A stretch of 39,182 nucleotides of DNA from Butyrivibrio sp. MC2021 (GTDB lineage: Bacteria; Bacillota; Clostridia; Lachnospirales; Lachnospiraceae). Positions 14,551 through 23,020 of the stretch are shown one piece after another. The notes beneath the pieces were generated by a model. The model did no database searches, was not told where the DNA came from, and saw only the letters and a program-made list of their open reading frames with translations. How positions within the stretch are numbered: the first letter of the stretch is position 1; each line of letters begins with the position of its first letter. The translations under genes were made by a program, and so were the position numbers. The stretch covers positions 1 through 39,182 of the forward strand of contig NZ_JHXX01000020.1 of NCBI RefSeq assembly GCF_000621605.1. The letters are read 5' to 3'.

Positions 14551-16290
14551 TTACTGAAGCTTGGTTGTTGAACCTGCTTCGAACATTTCCTGTCTCTCGT
14601 CGATGATTTCCTGGTAACCTGCGTCGAGGTACTTCTGTGAAAGCTCATCGTAAAGAGCATCGAACTCATCAGGCTTGCACATTACAAGCTGATCACGGTA
14701 CTCAGGATAGATTTCTTCCTTGAGTGATGTGCCATACTCTGTTACTGACTCAAGAGCGCCACCGAAGAGGCAATCTACGTTTACGCTGCCAGCCTCATAG
14801 AGTGCAAGCTGTCCCTTGTAGTTAGCAAGGATGTCCTCGTAGAAGTCCTGAGGAAGTCCCTGAGGATTGATAGCCTTGATATCAGACTCGATGTCACCGA
14901 ATGTCTTGGAAGCTGTAACTACCATCCAGTAGTCAACGTTGTTGTTGTGACCCTGCTGCTCAGGAAGACCTGACTGATCACCAACTGCTACAGGATTTCC
15001 GTTCTCGTCATAGTTGAAGTTAACACCCTCGATACCCCATGTCATTGTGAAGAGGTTCTCGTCCTGAGCCATCCACTCAAGGTACATCTCACCGGCCTTA
15101 ACCTCGTCAGGTGTTGCGTTGTTAGCAAAACCAACCATTGCGCCGAAGATGTTGTTAGGTCTGAATGCGTTGCTTGATCCCCATGTCTCATCCTTTACAA
15201 GCTTGCTGTCGCAAACCACTACTCCAAGCTCTGCATCAGGGTTGTTCTCATAGAAAGAGTTAAGAACATCCATTGTTGATGAAACGTAACCTGACCACTG
15301 GAATGCCTTACCGTTGATGAAGTCAGCGTTTACATCATCTGTGCTTCTGAGGTAGTACTCAGGGTTGAGGTAACCATCGTTGTAGAGCTCGTTGTTCCAC
15401 TTAAGAAGTCTCTTCTGAGCCTCTGTTGAAAGAGCAGGAACCTGGTAGTCACCTGTTGTTGCCCATGTAATCTCATCCTGAGGATAATCTCTGAATGAGT
15501 AGTTCTGATCAGCGCCGGCACCTGCTACCTTTGATCCGCTCATAGGATACTGATGTCCGTTCTCAACCATCTTGCCAAGAGCCTCAAGGAGCTCTGTGTT
15601 TGTTGCAGGATATGATCCGTCATAGCCGGCTTCCTTGAGCCAGTCTTTGCGGTACCATGTTACAAATGTGTAGTTTGTGTTACCGTAAGGTCTCTTACCA
15701 AGAACGATGTAGTCATCACCGTCAAACTGTGTGTAGCCTGTAAGACCGTTCTCTTCCATGTTTTTCCAGTATGTAGGAGCGATTGTCTTGAACTGCTCGA
15801 GATCGATGGGCTGAAGGTATCCGTCTGATGCCCATGTAGCAAGCTTATCATAGTCGTACTCCATGCAAAGAGTAGGAAGTGTGTTTGTTGAAGCAAGCAT
15901 AGCGTAGTCAGTCATAACGTCTGAACGTGTGATACCCACATATTCAACCTTGATGTTGTACTTGTCACCGAAGTTCTCCTGAACCCAGTTTGTCCAGTAG
16001 TTGTTCTCAACGTCAGAGCATCCGTTTCCGTTGTCTCCTCTGTCGTATACAGCTACTCTAAGAGTAACCTGATCCGCGAATGGCTGGAATCCGTCAACTC
16101 CGGGAACCACATCTGCTGCCTCTGTAGTTTCTGCTGCAGGTGCCTCAGTTGCAGTTGCCTCAGTCGCAGGAGCCTCTGTTGCAGGCTGTGCATCACCAGA
16201 CGCTGTGGGAACAGGTCCGTTATTGCCGCAAGCTGCAAGCCCCATTACCATACTAGCTGCGAGCATGGCTGATAATACTTTCTTCTTCAT
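14551..16290 (-). CDS. Extracellular solute-binding lipoprotein of the oligosaccharide ABC transporter
   Basis: 579 residues. The ATG at 16290 sits behind AAGGAGG and begins MKKKVLSAMLAASMVMG with lipobox LAAC (Cys21), so an upstream in-frame extension is rejected. A Thr/Ala/Glu-rich linker (about 30-65) precedes a large type-1 binding-protein fold of the LplA/YtcQ kind, the size class that pairs with LplB and YtcP permeases. In Bacillus YtcQ-LplB-YtcP takes up unsaturated rhamnogalacturonan oligosaccharides, which fits the GH105 and GH112 genes beside it. A 133-bp gap with a small hairpin separates it from the permeases, which may allow higher expression of this subunit. No ATPase is encoded here; a shared MsmX-type ATPase is probable. 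Confidence 0.9.
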   Translation of the reverse strand: MKKKVLSAMLAASMVMGLAACGNNGPVPTASGDAQPATEAPATEATATEAPAAETTEAADVVPGVDGFQPFADQVTLRVAVYDRGDNGNGCSDVENNYWTNWVQENFGDKYNIKVEYVGITRSDVMTDYAMLASTNTLPTLCMEYDYDKLATWASDGYLQPIDLEQFKTIAPTYWKNMEENGLTGYTQFDGDDYIVLGKRPYGNTNYTFVTWYRKDWLKEAGYDGSYPATNTELLEALGKMVENGHQYPMSGSKVAGAGADQNYSFRDYPQDEITWATTGDYQVPALSTEAQKRLLKWNNELYNDGYLNPEYYLRSTDDVNADFINGKAFQWSGYVSSTMDVLNSFYENNPDAELGVVVCDSKLVKDETWGSSNAFRPNNIFGAMVGFANNATPDEVKAGEMYLEWMAQDENLFTMTWGIEGVNFNYDENGNPVAVGDQSGLPEQQGHNNNVDYWMVVTASKTFGDIESDIKAINPQGLPQDFYEDILANYKGQLALYEAGSVNVDCLFGGALESVTEYGTSLKEEIYPEYRDQLVMCKPDEFDALYDELSQKYLDAGYQEIIDERQEMFEAGSTTKLQ

Positions 16291-16359
16291 AGTAATCCTC
16301 CTTAAATTATTAAATGTTGTAAATAATTTACTTTTTGTTCCCAAGGAAGTTCTGCTCTC

Positions 16360-16374
16360 GGCAGCAGAGCTGCC
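16360..16374 (-). promoter_or_regulatory. Intercistronic hairpin between permease and binding protein
   Basis: GGCAGC-AGA-GCTGCC lies in the 133-bp gap before the binding-protein gene. Such hairpins commonly mark mRNA processing or stabilise the downstream transcript; here that is inference. Confidence 0.35.
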
Positions 16375-16423
16375 TCGCCAAAACACGTTCGGACTAGACT
16401 CGAAAATACCTCGTCAAGTCCTC

Positions 16424-17356
16424 TCAGCCCTTTACCGCTCCAATCATTGTGCCCTGTACGAAATACTTCTGAAGGAACGGATATATAATGATGATCGGTA
16501 CAGTTACGAACATGATGCATGCTGCCTGCAGAACTTCAGGTGTTGCCTGTGATATTCCGCCGGTATCTGCCAGCGATGCATTCTGAGCCTCTGTGGCAGA
16601 TGCAACAAGCTGATAGAGTTTGTACTGGATCATCTTGAGCTCCGAAGATCTTGTGTAGTACATGTTGTCTGCGTATGAATTCCATCTTCCCACTGCGTAA
16701 AAAAGTGACAGCGTAGCCAGAATTGGCTTTGAAAGAGGAAGTACGATTTTCCAAAGGATCTGTAAGTTTGTTGCCCCATCCAAAAATGCTGATTCCTCCA
16801 AACTGTCAGGAATTGTGCTCTGGAAGAAGTTCTTCATGATCAGCATGTTGTATGGTGAATAGATAAGTGGCAGGATCAGTACCCAGGCTGTATCCAGAAT
16901 TCCAAGCTGGTAATAAAGGATGTACTGAGGGATGATACCTGCTGAGAAGTACATAGGCACCATGAGGATGAATGCCAGAACTCCTCTTCCTTTAAGTCTC
17001 TTTTTTGAAAGCGGATACGCTGCACAGGTGCAGACGATCATTCCAAGAAGAGTAAACACAAGTGTGATGATCACTGAAAATATCATTGAGTAAGTCATTG
17101 AGCTGTCTGCAAATACCTGCTTGAATGCATCGAAGGTGATGTCCTTTGGCAGGAAGTAAACTGACTGGCTCATTACTGCTGTGTTACCTGAAATTGATTT
17201 AGCTGCTACGTGTAAGAACGGAAGCACGCAGGTTGCACAGAGCAGGATGATGACAAGCATCATGATGGCATCGCTTATTCTGAATTTATTTACAGCATGC
17301 GCTCCGCCGGCGGAGAAACTCTCTTCTGCCGCATTTATTTCTTTTTTCTTAGCCAC
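16424..17356 (-). CDS. ABC transporter permease, YtcP/CUT1 type
   Basis: 310 residues with six predicted membrane segments. The EAA loop is visible as EESAFLDGATNLQILWKIVL followed by PLSKP, the contact point for the ATPase. The end (KYFVQGTMIGAVKG) is diagnostic for the YtcP group. The start is GTG at 17356 with AGGAGG 9 nt upstream; an earlier in-frame ATG would overlap the previous gene by 23 nt and lacks a site. It forms the membrane channel with the LplB-type partner and imports pectic oligosaccharides bound by the lipoprotein. Confidence 0.9.
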   Translation of the reverse strand: MAKKKEINAAEESFSAGGAHAVNKFRISDAIMMLVIILLCATCVLPFLHVAAKSISGNTAVMSQSVYFLPKDITFDAFKQVFADSSMTYSMIFSVIITLVFTLLGMIVCTCAAYPLSKKRLKGRGVLAFILMVPMYFSAGIIPQYILYYQLGILDTAWVLILPLIYSPYNMLIMKNFFQSTIPDSLEESAFLDGATNLQILWKIVLPLSKPILATLSLFYAVGRWNSYADNMYYTRSSELKMIQYKLYQLVASATEAQNASLADTGGISQATPEVLQAACIMFVTVPIIIIYPFLQKYFVQGTMIGAVKG

Positions 17357-17369
17357 GATTAAGTTCCTC

Positions 17370-18320
17370 CTATAGTAGTCCGTCTTCGCCAAGCTTCTTG
17401 GCTATTCTGTCTGATAAAAGAACCAGTGCAACACCGATAACTGATTGGAAAAGGCCGACGGCAGTAGCCATACTGAACTTGTTATTTCCAATACCTTTAT
17501 TGAAGATGTACACAGCCAGCTGATACTGGAACTCTTTTACCTGTGTATTTCCAAGGGATGTAAGTCTCTCAAGGTTACTTCCCATTACACGTCCAAGGTT
17601 CATGATGAGCAGTGTTACGATTGTGCTCCTGATTCCCGGAAGTGTTATATGAAGCATTCTCTGCCAGCGGTTTGCACCGTCGATCATGGCCGCCTCATAC
17701 TGTTCTCCGCTGATACCGGTAATAGCTGCCAGGTAGAGGATCGTGCCCCATCCCATGGACTGCCACACTCCGATGAGCAGGTAAGTTATTGCCCAGTGCC
17801 ATTTCTCATTGAGGAACGGAATTCCCTGTGTGATCATTCCCATCTTCATCATGGCGATGTTTACAAGACCGCTTGTTGGCTTGAACATTGTAAGTGCCAC
17901 GCTTCCGATGATGGCCCAGGATAAGAAGTGAGGAAGGTAAAGAATTGTCTGTGAAACCTTCTTGAATCTCTTATACCTGAGTTCGTTGAGAATCAGTGCC
18001 AGGATGATCGGCATCGGGAATCCAACGAAAAGATCAAGCAAGTTAAATACTATTGAATTTCTGAGGGCTCTTGAGAAGTCCGCATCCTTAAATACCTTTC
18101 TGAAGGTATCAAAGCCGACCCATTTAGAACCCGCATAGCCTTTGGCAGGTTTGTAATCCATGAAGGCCATTCTCAGACCCGGATATGCGCCAAAGCTAAA
18201 TACTACAACCAAAATAAGTGGAATGAGCAGAAGAAGGTATAACTGCCAGTCTCGTTTTAGAGAATTCTTCCAGCTTGAACCGATAGCGACTGCTCCCTTA
18301 CTTTTATTTTTTGCTCCCAT
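17370..18320 (-). CDS. ABC transporter permease, LplB type
   Basis: 316 residues, six membrane segments. The family features are LKRDWQLYLLLLIPL, FGAYPGLRMAFMDYKPAKG and the EAA loop EQYEAAMIDGANRWQRMLHI followed by TLPGI. First gene of the transporter operon, 13 bp before the YtcP-type partner's start and about 30 nt after a predicted promoter. The pair belongs to the CUT1 group of carbohydrate importers. Confidence 0.92.
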   Translation of the reverse strand: MGAKNKSKGAVAIGSSWKNSLKRDWQLYLLLLIPLILVVVFSFGAYPGLRMAFMDYKPAKGYAGSKWVGFDTFRKVFKDADFSRALRNSIVFNLLDLFVGFPMPIILALILNELRYKRFKKVSQTILYLPHFLSWAIIGSVALTMFKPTSGLVNIAMMKMGMITQGIPFLNEKWHWAITYLLIGVWQSMGWGTILYLAAITGISGEQYEAAMIDGANRWQRMLHITLPGIRSTIVTLLIMNLGRVMGSNLERLTSLGNTQVKEFQYQLAVYIFNKGIGNNKFSMATAVGLFQSVIGVALVLLSDRIAKKLGEDGLL

Positions 18321-18356
18321 ATCTCTCTCCCCTTTCTATGGACAATACTAAAGTAA

Positions 18357-18386
18357 ATTATCTCTCCCATCTAATCACTTAGTCAA
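18357..18386 (-). promoter_or_regulatory. Promoter of the transporter operon
   Basis: On the minus strand TTGACT (18386-18381) and GATAAT (18362-18357) with an 18-bp spacer, about 37 bp before the first ATG. Confidence 0.6.
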
Positions 18387-18452
18387 AAAAGCTATGCATT
18401 TTCACCCATTTATTTTTCGAGTTTATTGTTGATATGTTTATTATTTACACTT

Positions 18453-18466
18453 AATCGTTTTCGATT
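18453..18466. promoter_or_regulatory. Inverted repeat, candidate operator upstream of the transporter operon
   Basis: AATCG-TTTT-CGATT, about 67 bp upstream of the -35 box. The position suits an activator such as the adjacent AraC-family protein, though AraC sites are usually direct repeats. Otherwise the 18321-18564 gap holds only the promoter and the AraC terminator. Confidence 0.35.
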
Positions 18467-18509
18467 TTATACATTTTGCACAAAGGCATTTCTCCTTAGG
18501 GCACAAAAT

Positions 18510-18534
18510 AAAAAGAGCCTCAAGGACTCTTTTT
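18510..18534 (-). terminator. Terminator of the AraC-family regulator gene
   Basis: AAAAAGAG..CCT / AGG..CTCTTTTT hairpin, 31 bp past the stop at 18565, with T-rich sequence after it on the minus strand. Confidence 0.7.
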
Positions 18535-18564
18535 ATTCATCCATTATTCACTATATATGTATAT

Positions 18565-19524
18565 TCACTTTCTTGATTCCGTAAGCTTCTCAGCCTGTGT
18601 CCAGCCTGTATACTTCATTATTGAGGCATTGTCGATCTTGACCATTTTGCGCCTCCACTCTCCGGGCTGAGCTCCCATCTTCTCAGAGAAATGCCTGTTA
18701 AAGCTGGATACCGACCGAAATCCCACCTGCTCCGATATGGAAAGGATCGACTCCTCTGTGGTCCTAAGAAGGATGCAGGACTGAAGGATCCTCGTGGTGT
18801 TGAGGTAGTCCAAAGGGCTTGTCTGCATGATCTCGTGGAACACCCTTCTGAAGTGGGTCTGGCTCAAGTGGCACATATTCGCCAGATCTTCTATAGGGAA
18901 GTTTAACATGTAGTTTTCCCTTATATATTCAAGCGCCGGCATGACGACGATATCGTTGTCATGGGCAGCTTTCTGGGCGATGCTCTGCTTCTTTTGCCCC
19001 GCATAGACTCTCATCAGTTTCATGAAAAGAGATAACATAAGACCCTTAACTGCTATCTGATAATTCATCTCCTTGTTCACAAGCTCAGACAGTATCTGGG
19101 TTACAAGGCTGTAGATCTCCTTGTGCTCGGAGCCGTGCAGTATCATCTGAAGATTCTGAGTCATATCATAATATATCTCCCCATATGGCGAAGATGCGCC
19201 AAATATCCCTTTAAAGAGATCATCGGGATTCAGGAAAATATATGACCACAAGCTCGATTCACCCTTGGTACTGTAGGATGTATGAGCAACGTTCCTTGAT
19301 ATAAAGGTAACATCCCCTGCCTTAAATGGCACAGGCTCATCTGCAAACTCAATAAATCCGCTGTCCTGGTGGCATATACCTATCTCCAGGCAGTTGTGGA
19401 AATGGAGCTTGCCGGACTTGACGTCGGATATATACCATCTGTCTCCGGTCAGCACCAGTACGGGAAAGTTAATGGGAAGTTCGTAATTTCTGTATTCAAT
19501 TACTGTTTTCTTGGGCTTTGACAT
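18565..19524 (-). CDS. AraC-family transcriptional regulator of the rhamnogalacturonan locus
   Basis: 319 residues. The N-terminal half is a cupin sugar-sensing domain (KLHFHNCLEIGICHQDSGFI, then KAGDVTFISRNVAHTSYS). Residues about 205-305 are two helix-turn-helix motifs (FPIEDLANMCHLSQTHFRRV and ILSISEQVGFRSVSSFNRHF). AraC proteins of this type activate sugar-use genes when the sugar binds the cupin. It is transcribed away from the GH105 gene (170-bp shared upstream region) and toward the transporter, so it probably controls both arms. The effector is likely a rhamnogalacturonan breakdown product. Confidence 0.9.
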   Translation of the reverse strand: MSKPKKTVIEYRNYELPINFPVLVLTGDRWYISDVKSGKLHFHNCLEIGICHQDSGFIEFADEPVPFKAGDVTFISRNVAHTSYSTKGESSLWSYIFLNPDDLFKGIFGASSPYGEIYYDMTQNLQMILHGSEHKEIYSLVTQILSELVNKEMNYQIAVKGLMLSLFMKLMRVYAGQKKQSIAQKAAHDNDIVVMPALEYIRENYMLNFPIEDLANMCHLSQTHFRRVFHEIMQTSPLDYLNTTRILQSCILLRTTEESILSISEQVGFRSVSSFNRHFSEKMGAQPGEWRRKMVKIDNASIMKYTGWTQAEKLTESRK

Positions 19525-19624
19525 AATCTTTTCCTTAATTTAATAAATATGCAGTTCCATTTGGCAAAAAACACGCCTAATAGAAATTCTAACCTCAAAT
19601 AGTTGAAATTGCAAAGTTTTTGTT

Positions 19625-19663
19625 AGTATATGGAGAGATTTTTCGACCATATGAAAATATACT
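19625..19663. promoter_or_regulatory. Inverted repeats in the araC-GH105 divergent region
   Basis: Outer arms AGTATAT (19625-19631) and ATATACT (19657-19663); inner arms ATATGG (19628-19633) and CCATAT (19647-19652). They lie 32-70 bp before the GH105 start and could be an operator or leader hairpin. Confidence 0.35.
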
Positions 19664-19694
19664 TTTTGTAAAATAACCATAAAGGGGCGAAATT

Positions 19695-20744
19695 ATGGGC
19701 AATCTTATATATGACAAAAAAGAAATAGAAAGCACGATCGACGCAATAGTAAAGCGCACCATGAGAATGGACCTGACCTGGGACTGGCCCGGAGGAGTGG
19801 CTTATTACGGCGTTTGCGAGGCTTATAAGGCCACCGGAAAAGAGGAATACATCCTTGCTCTCAAGGATAGGATCGATGAGTATATCGAGCTCGGCGTTCC
19901 ATCTTTTACAGTAAATACCTGTGCCATGGGACATGCTCTTTTGTCACTGTATGAGTACTCCGGCGATGAGAAATACCTGGATATCGCAAAGAGCAAAATC
20001 GACTATCTCGAGAATGACGCCCTTAGATTTGGCGACAATGTCCTTCAGCACACAGTCTCGGTAAACAACGATTTCCCGGAGCAGTGCTGGGCTGACACGC
20101 TTTTTATGGCAGCATTTTTCCTGCTTAGAGCGGGAGTTCTTTTAAAAGATGAAAAACTAATTGACGATGCTCTAAACCAGTACTACTGGCACATCAAATA
20201 TCTCCAGGATCCGGCGACAGGTCTTTTCTACCACGGTTACAACAACATCACCAAAGACCACATGTCAGGGTTCTTCTGGGGAAGAGCCAATGCCTGGGCA
20301 GCCTACACAATGTCTGAGGTTGGTCGCATTCTTCCGGAGTGCTACTTATACCCTAAGTTCCTGGACATTGTCGGCTCACTGAACGAACAGCTTGCAAGCA
20401 TCAAGCTGCTTCAGACCGAGGACGGTCTTTACAGAACCATCCTTGACGATGAGGAGTCCTACGAGGAGATATCGGCCAGCTGCGGAATTGCTGCTGCCAT
20501 GATAAACAAGGGCAATCCTCTTCACATCAAATACATCAACAAATCAACCAAGGGCATCCTTAAGAACGTATCACCTGACGGAAGAGTTTTAAACGTCTCC
20601 GGTGGCACAGCTGTCATGAAGGACAGAGACGGATACCGTGGTATTTCCAGAGACTGGATCCAGGGTTGGGGACAGGGTCTGGCTCTTGCATATTTCGCAG
20701 GCATCCTAAACTACGACAAGATCAGAAGCGACGGCGCTTTATAA
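19695..20744 (+). CDS. GH105 unsaturated rhamnogalacturonyl hydrolase
   Basis: 349 residues, no signal peptide. Matches the YteR/YesR family: AYYGVCEAYKATG, QCWADTLFMAAFFL with Asp134 in the catalytic position, GLFYHGYN and GFFWGRANAWAAY. The enzyme hydrates the double bond of the unsaturated galacturonyl residue left by pectic lyases, releasing it from rhamnose. It is first in the plus-strand enzyme operon, with AAAGGGG upstream. It fits with an importer that brings in lyase products. Confidence 0.92.
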   Translation: MGNLIYDKKEIESTIDAIVKRTMRMDLTWDWPGGVAYYGVCEAYKATGKEEYILALKDRIDEYIELGVPSFTVNTCAMGHALLSLYEYSGDEKYLDIAKSKIDYLENDALRFGDNVLQHTVSVNNDFPEQCWADTLFMAAFFLLRAGVLLKDEKLIDDALNQYYWHIKYLQDPATGLFYHGYNNITKDHMSGFFWGRANAWAAYTMSEVGRILPECYLYPKFLDIVGSLNEQLASIKLLQTEDGLYRTILDDEESYEEISASCGIAAAMINKGNPLHIKYINKSTKGILKNVSPDGRVLNVSGGTAVMKDRDGYRGISRDWIQGWGQGLALAYFAGILNYDKIRSDGAL

Positions 20745-20771
20745 GCGTAATGATCTAAATTATTCATAGCC

Positions 20772-20809
20772 GTCCTAAGGAATCCACCACAAGTGGTACC
20801 CCTTAGGAC
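20772..20809 (+). promoter_or_regulatory. Intercistronic hairpin between GH105 and GH112
   Basis: GTCCTAAGG (20772-20780) pairs with CCTTAGGAC (20801-20809), with an inner CCAC / GTGG stem. No U-tract follows. It probably protects or processes the operon mRNA rather than ending it. Confidence 0.5.
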
Positions 20810-20829
20810 CATTAGGGGGTTAACAAAAA

Positions 20830-22998
20830 ATGGACAACATCGTAAAGCACACACAAGGGGGCTTCACTCTGCCCGGTGAAGCGGGTTATGAAGAGCTTAC
20901 CCTTGATTTGGCTAAAAAATGGGGCGCAGATGTTATCAGGGACAGTGATGGCACTGTTCTTTCAGACGAGATTACAAATTCAGGATATGGGATCTACTCC
21001 ACTATATGCATAATCAGGGATCACAACGAATGGGCGAAGGAAAACCCGGACAAGCTCCAGCAGACCTTCCTCATGACAGCTCCCAAGGTTGCGGAGGATT
21101 CCATTTTAACCTTCCACCTGATGGATGATTTCTTTGATCAGCAGTTTAAGATCAACGACAGCGCCGACTCAATGAAATACTGGCAGGTCTATGACCGCAC
21201 CACAGGAAGGGAAGTCAACAGAAATTTCTGGACCTATGAGAAAGAGGCTCAGAATGTCATAGTAAACAACATCATTCCATGGCACAAATATACCGTGAGC
21301 TTTTTAGCTTACAGGATCTGGGAAGAGATCTCCATGTACAACCATGTGACCAACAACTGGGACAAGGAGCATCTGATGCAGATCGATCCTGTATATCCCC
21401 AGACCAGAGAGTATCTCAAGGACTGGCTCACAAACTGGTGCAAGACTCATCCGGCAACCACCGTTGTCCGCTTTACATCAATGTTCTACAACTTCGTATG
21501 GATGTGGGGAAGCGATCCAAGAAACAGGTATCTTTTTACCGACTGGGGTTCCTACGATTTCACCGTAAGTCCCAGGATGCTTGACAACTTTGCTGAGAGC
21601 TACGGATATAAGCTCACAGCCGAGGACTTCATCAACACCGGCCTCTTCCACCCCACACACCTTCCGCCTGTTAAGACCCAGATAGACTACATGAACTTTG
21701 TAAATCAGTTCGTTGTTTCTTTCGGAAAAGAGCTTGTGGACATCGTTCACAGCTTTGGCAAAAAGGCATATGTCTTTTACGATGACAGCTGGGTTGGCGT
21801 TGAGCCATACGGTAAGCGCTTTAAGGAGTTTGGCTTTGACGGTCTTATAAAGTGCATCTTCTCAGGGTATGAAGTAAGGCTCTGCGCAGGGGTTGACGTG
21901 CCGGTTCATGAGATAAGACTCCACCCTTACCTGTTCCCTGTGGGACTTGGCGGACTTCCGACTTTCTCAAAGGGCGGCGATCCGGCCAGGGATGCAGCTC
22001 TTTACTGGAGAAGCGCCCGTCGTGCTCTTCTTCGTGCCAAAATTGACAGAATAGGTCTTGGCGGATATCTGCATCTGGTGCAGGATTTCCCGGACTTTGT
22101 GGAATATATCGCAACAATCTCAGATGAGTTCAGACAGATAAAAAAGCTTCATGAAGAAGGCGCACCTTACGTCCTCCCGATAAAGGTCGCTGTACTTCAC
22201 TCCTGGGGGAAACTGCGCAGCTGGACTTTATCAGGCCATTTCCATGAGACCTACATGCATGACCTGATCCACATAAACGAGACCCTCTCCGGTCTTCCCG
22301 TGGATGTCACATACATCGATTTCAACGACTTAAAGAGCATGGATCTTTCGGATATCAATGTCATCATCAACGCAGGTTCAGCAGGAACAGCGTGGTGCGG
22401 TGCAGAGAGCTGGAACGATCCTGTTGTGGAAGAAGTCCTCACTGAGTGGGTAAGCGCAGGCGGATGCTTTATCGGCGTCAACGAGCCATCATCAACAGGC
22501 GAGAAGGATTTCAGCTTCAAGATGTCAGGTGTCCTTGGCGTAAACAGAGACAGCGACTACAAGTCCTGCATGGGCAAATGGGCCTTTGTGGATGACAACT
22601 CAGAAGGCATTATTCCTGAGGGTAGCCACATCCCTCTTCGTGGCAAAGTTCACCTTACCGACGGCGCAGCAAAAGTTATCAGGTCAAAAGACGGTTACCC
22701 ACTGCTTACAGTAAATGACTTCGGAAGAGGAAAAGGAATCTACCTCTCAACCTTTGAGAACGCGCCCGAGAACTACAGGCTTCTTCTCAACATTCTGCTG
22801 TATGCTTGCGGACTTTCCTTTGATCACAAGTGTGTCACCGACAATCCTATGGTTGAGTGCGCATTCTTTGAGAGCAGCAAGAAACTCATTGTCATCAACA
22901 ACTCAGAGAACAAGCAGTCAGCAACCATCGTCACAGACAGCGGTGAATTTAAAGCAAACGACATTGCTCCGCTTGCCACGGCAATCTACGACCTTTGA
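20830..22998 (+). CDS. GH112 beta-1,4-galactosyl-L-rhamnose phosphorylase
   Basis: 722 residues, the length of characterised GH112 enzymes. The N-terminus (GGFTLPGEAGYEELTLDLAK followed by KWGADVIRDSDGT) and blocks such as VVRFTSMFYNFVW, YVFYDDSWVGVEPYG and IFSGYEVRLCAGVDV are typical of the family. GH112 includes lacto-N-biose and galactosyl-rhamnose phosphorylases. The presence of rhamnose mutarotase, GH105 and a rhamnogalacturonan esterase argues for D-galactosyl-beta-1,4-L-rhamnose, giving alpha-galactose-1-phosphate and rhamnose in the cytoplasm. An AGGGGG site lies 11 nt upstream. Specificity is inferred from context. Confidence 0.9.
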   Translation: MDNIVKHTQGGFTLPGEAGYEELTLDLAKKWGADVIRDSDGTVLSDEITNSGYGIYSTICIIRDHNEWAKENPDKLQQTFLMTAPKVAEDSILTFHLMDDFFDQQFKINDSADSMKYWQVYDRTTGREVNRNFWTYEKEAQNVIVNNIIPWHKYTVSFLAYRIWEEISMYNHVTNNWDKEHLMQIDPVYPQTREYLKDWLTNWCKTHPATTVVRFTSMFYNFVWMWGSDPRNRYLFTDWGSYDFTVSPRMLDNFAESYGYKLTAEDFINTGLFHPTHLPPVKTQIDYMNFVNQFVVSFGKELVDIVHSFGKKAYVFYDDSWVGVEPYGKRFKEFGFDGLIKCIFSGYEVRLCAGVDVPVHEIRLHPYLFPVGLGGLPTFSKGGDPARDAALYWRSARRALLRAKIDRIGLGGYLHLVQDFPDFVEYIATISDEFRQIKKLHEEGAPYVLPIKVAVLHSWGKLRSWTLSGHFHETYMHDLIHINETLSGLPVDVTYIDFNDLKSMDLSDINVIINAGSAGTAWCGAESWNDPVVEEVLTEWVSAGGCFIGVNEPSSTGEKDFSFKMSGVLGVNRDSDYKSCMGKWAFVDDNSEGIIPEGSHIPLRGKVHLTDGAAKVIRSKDGYPLLTVNDFGRGKGIYLSTFENAPENYRLLLNILLYACGLSFDHKCVTDNPMVECAFFESSKKLIVINNSENKQSATIVTDSGEFKANDIAPLATAIYDL

Positions 22999-23020
22999 TA
23001 TTAACAAACGGGGAACGACC

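Noticed and set aside
16291..16386. 32-residue N-terminal extension of the solute-binding protein
   Set aside because: The lipoprotein signal and AAGGAGG site define the start at 16290.
22715..23020. In-frame 102-residue extension of the CE12-like esterase
   Set aside because: It lies inside the GH112 gene in another frame and has no ribosome binding site; the ATG at 23021 has one and gives a sensible N-terminus.
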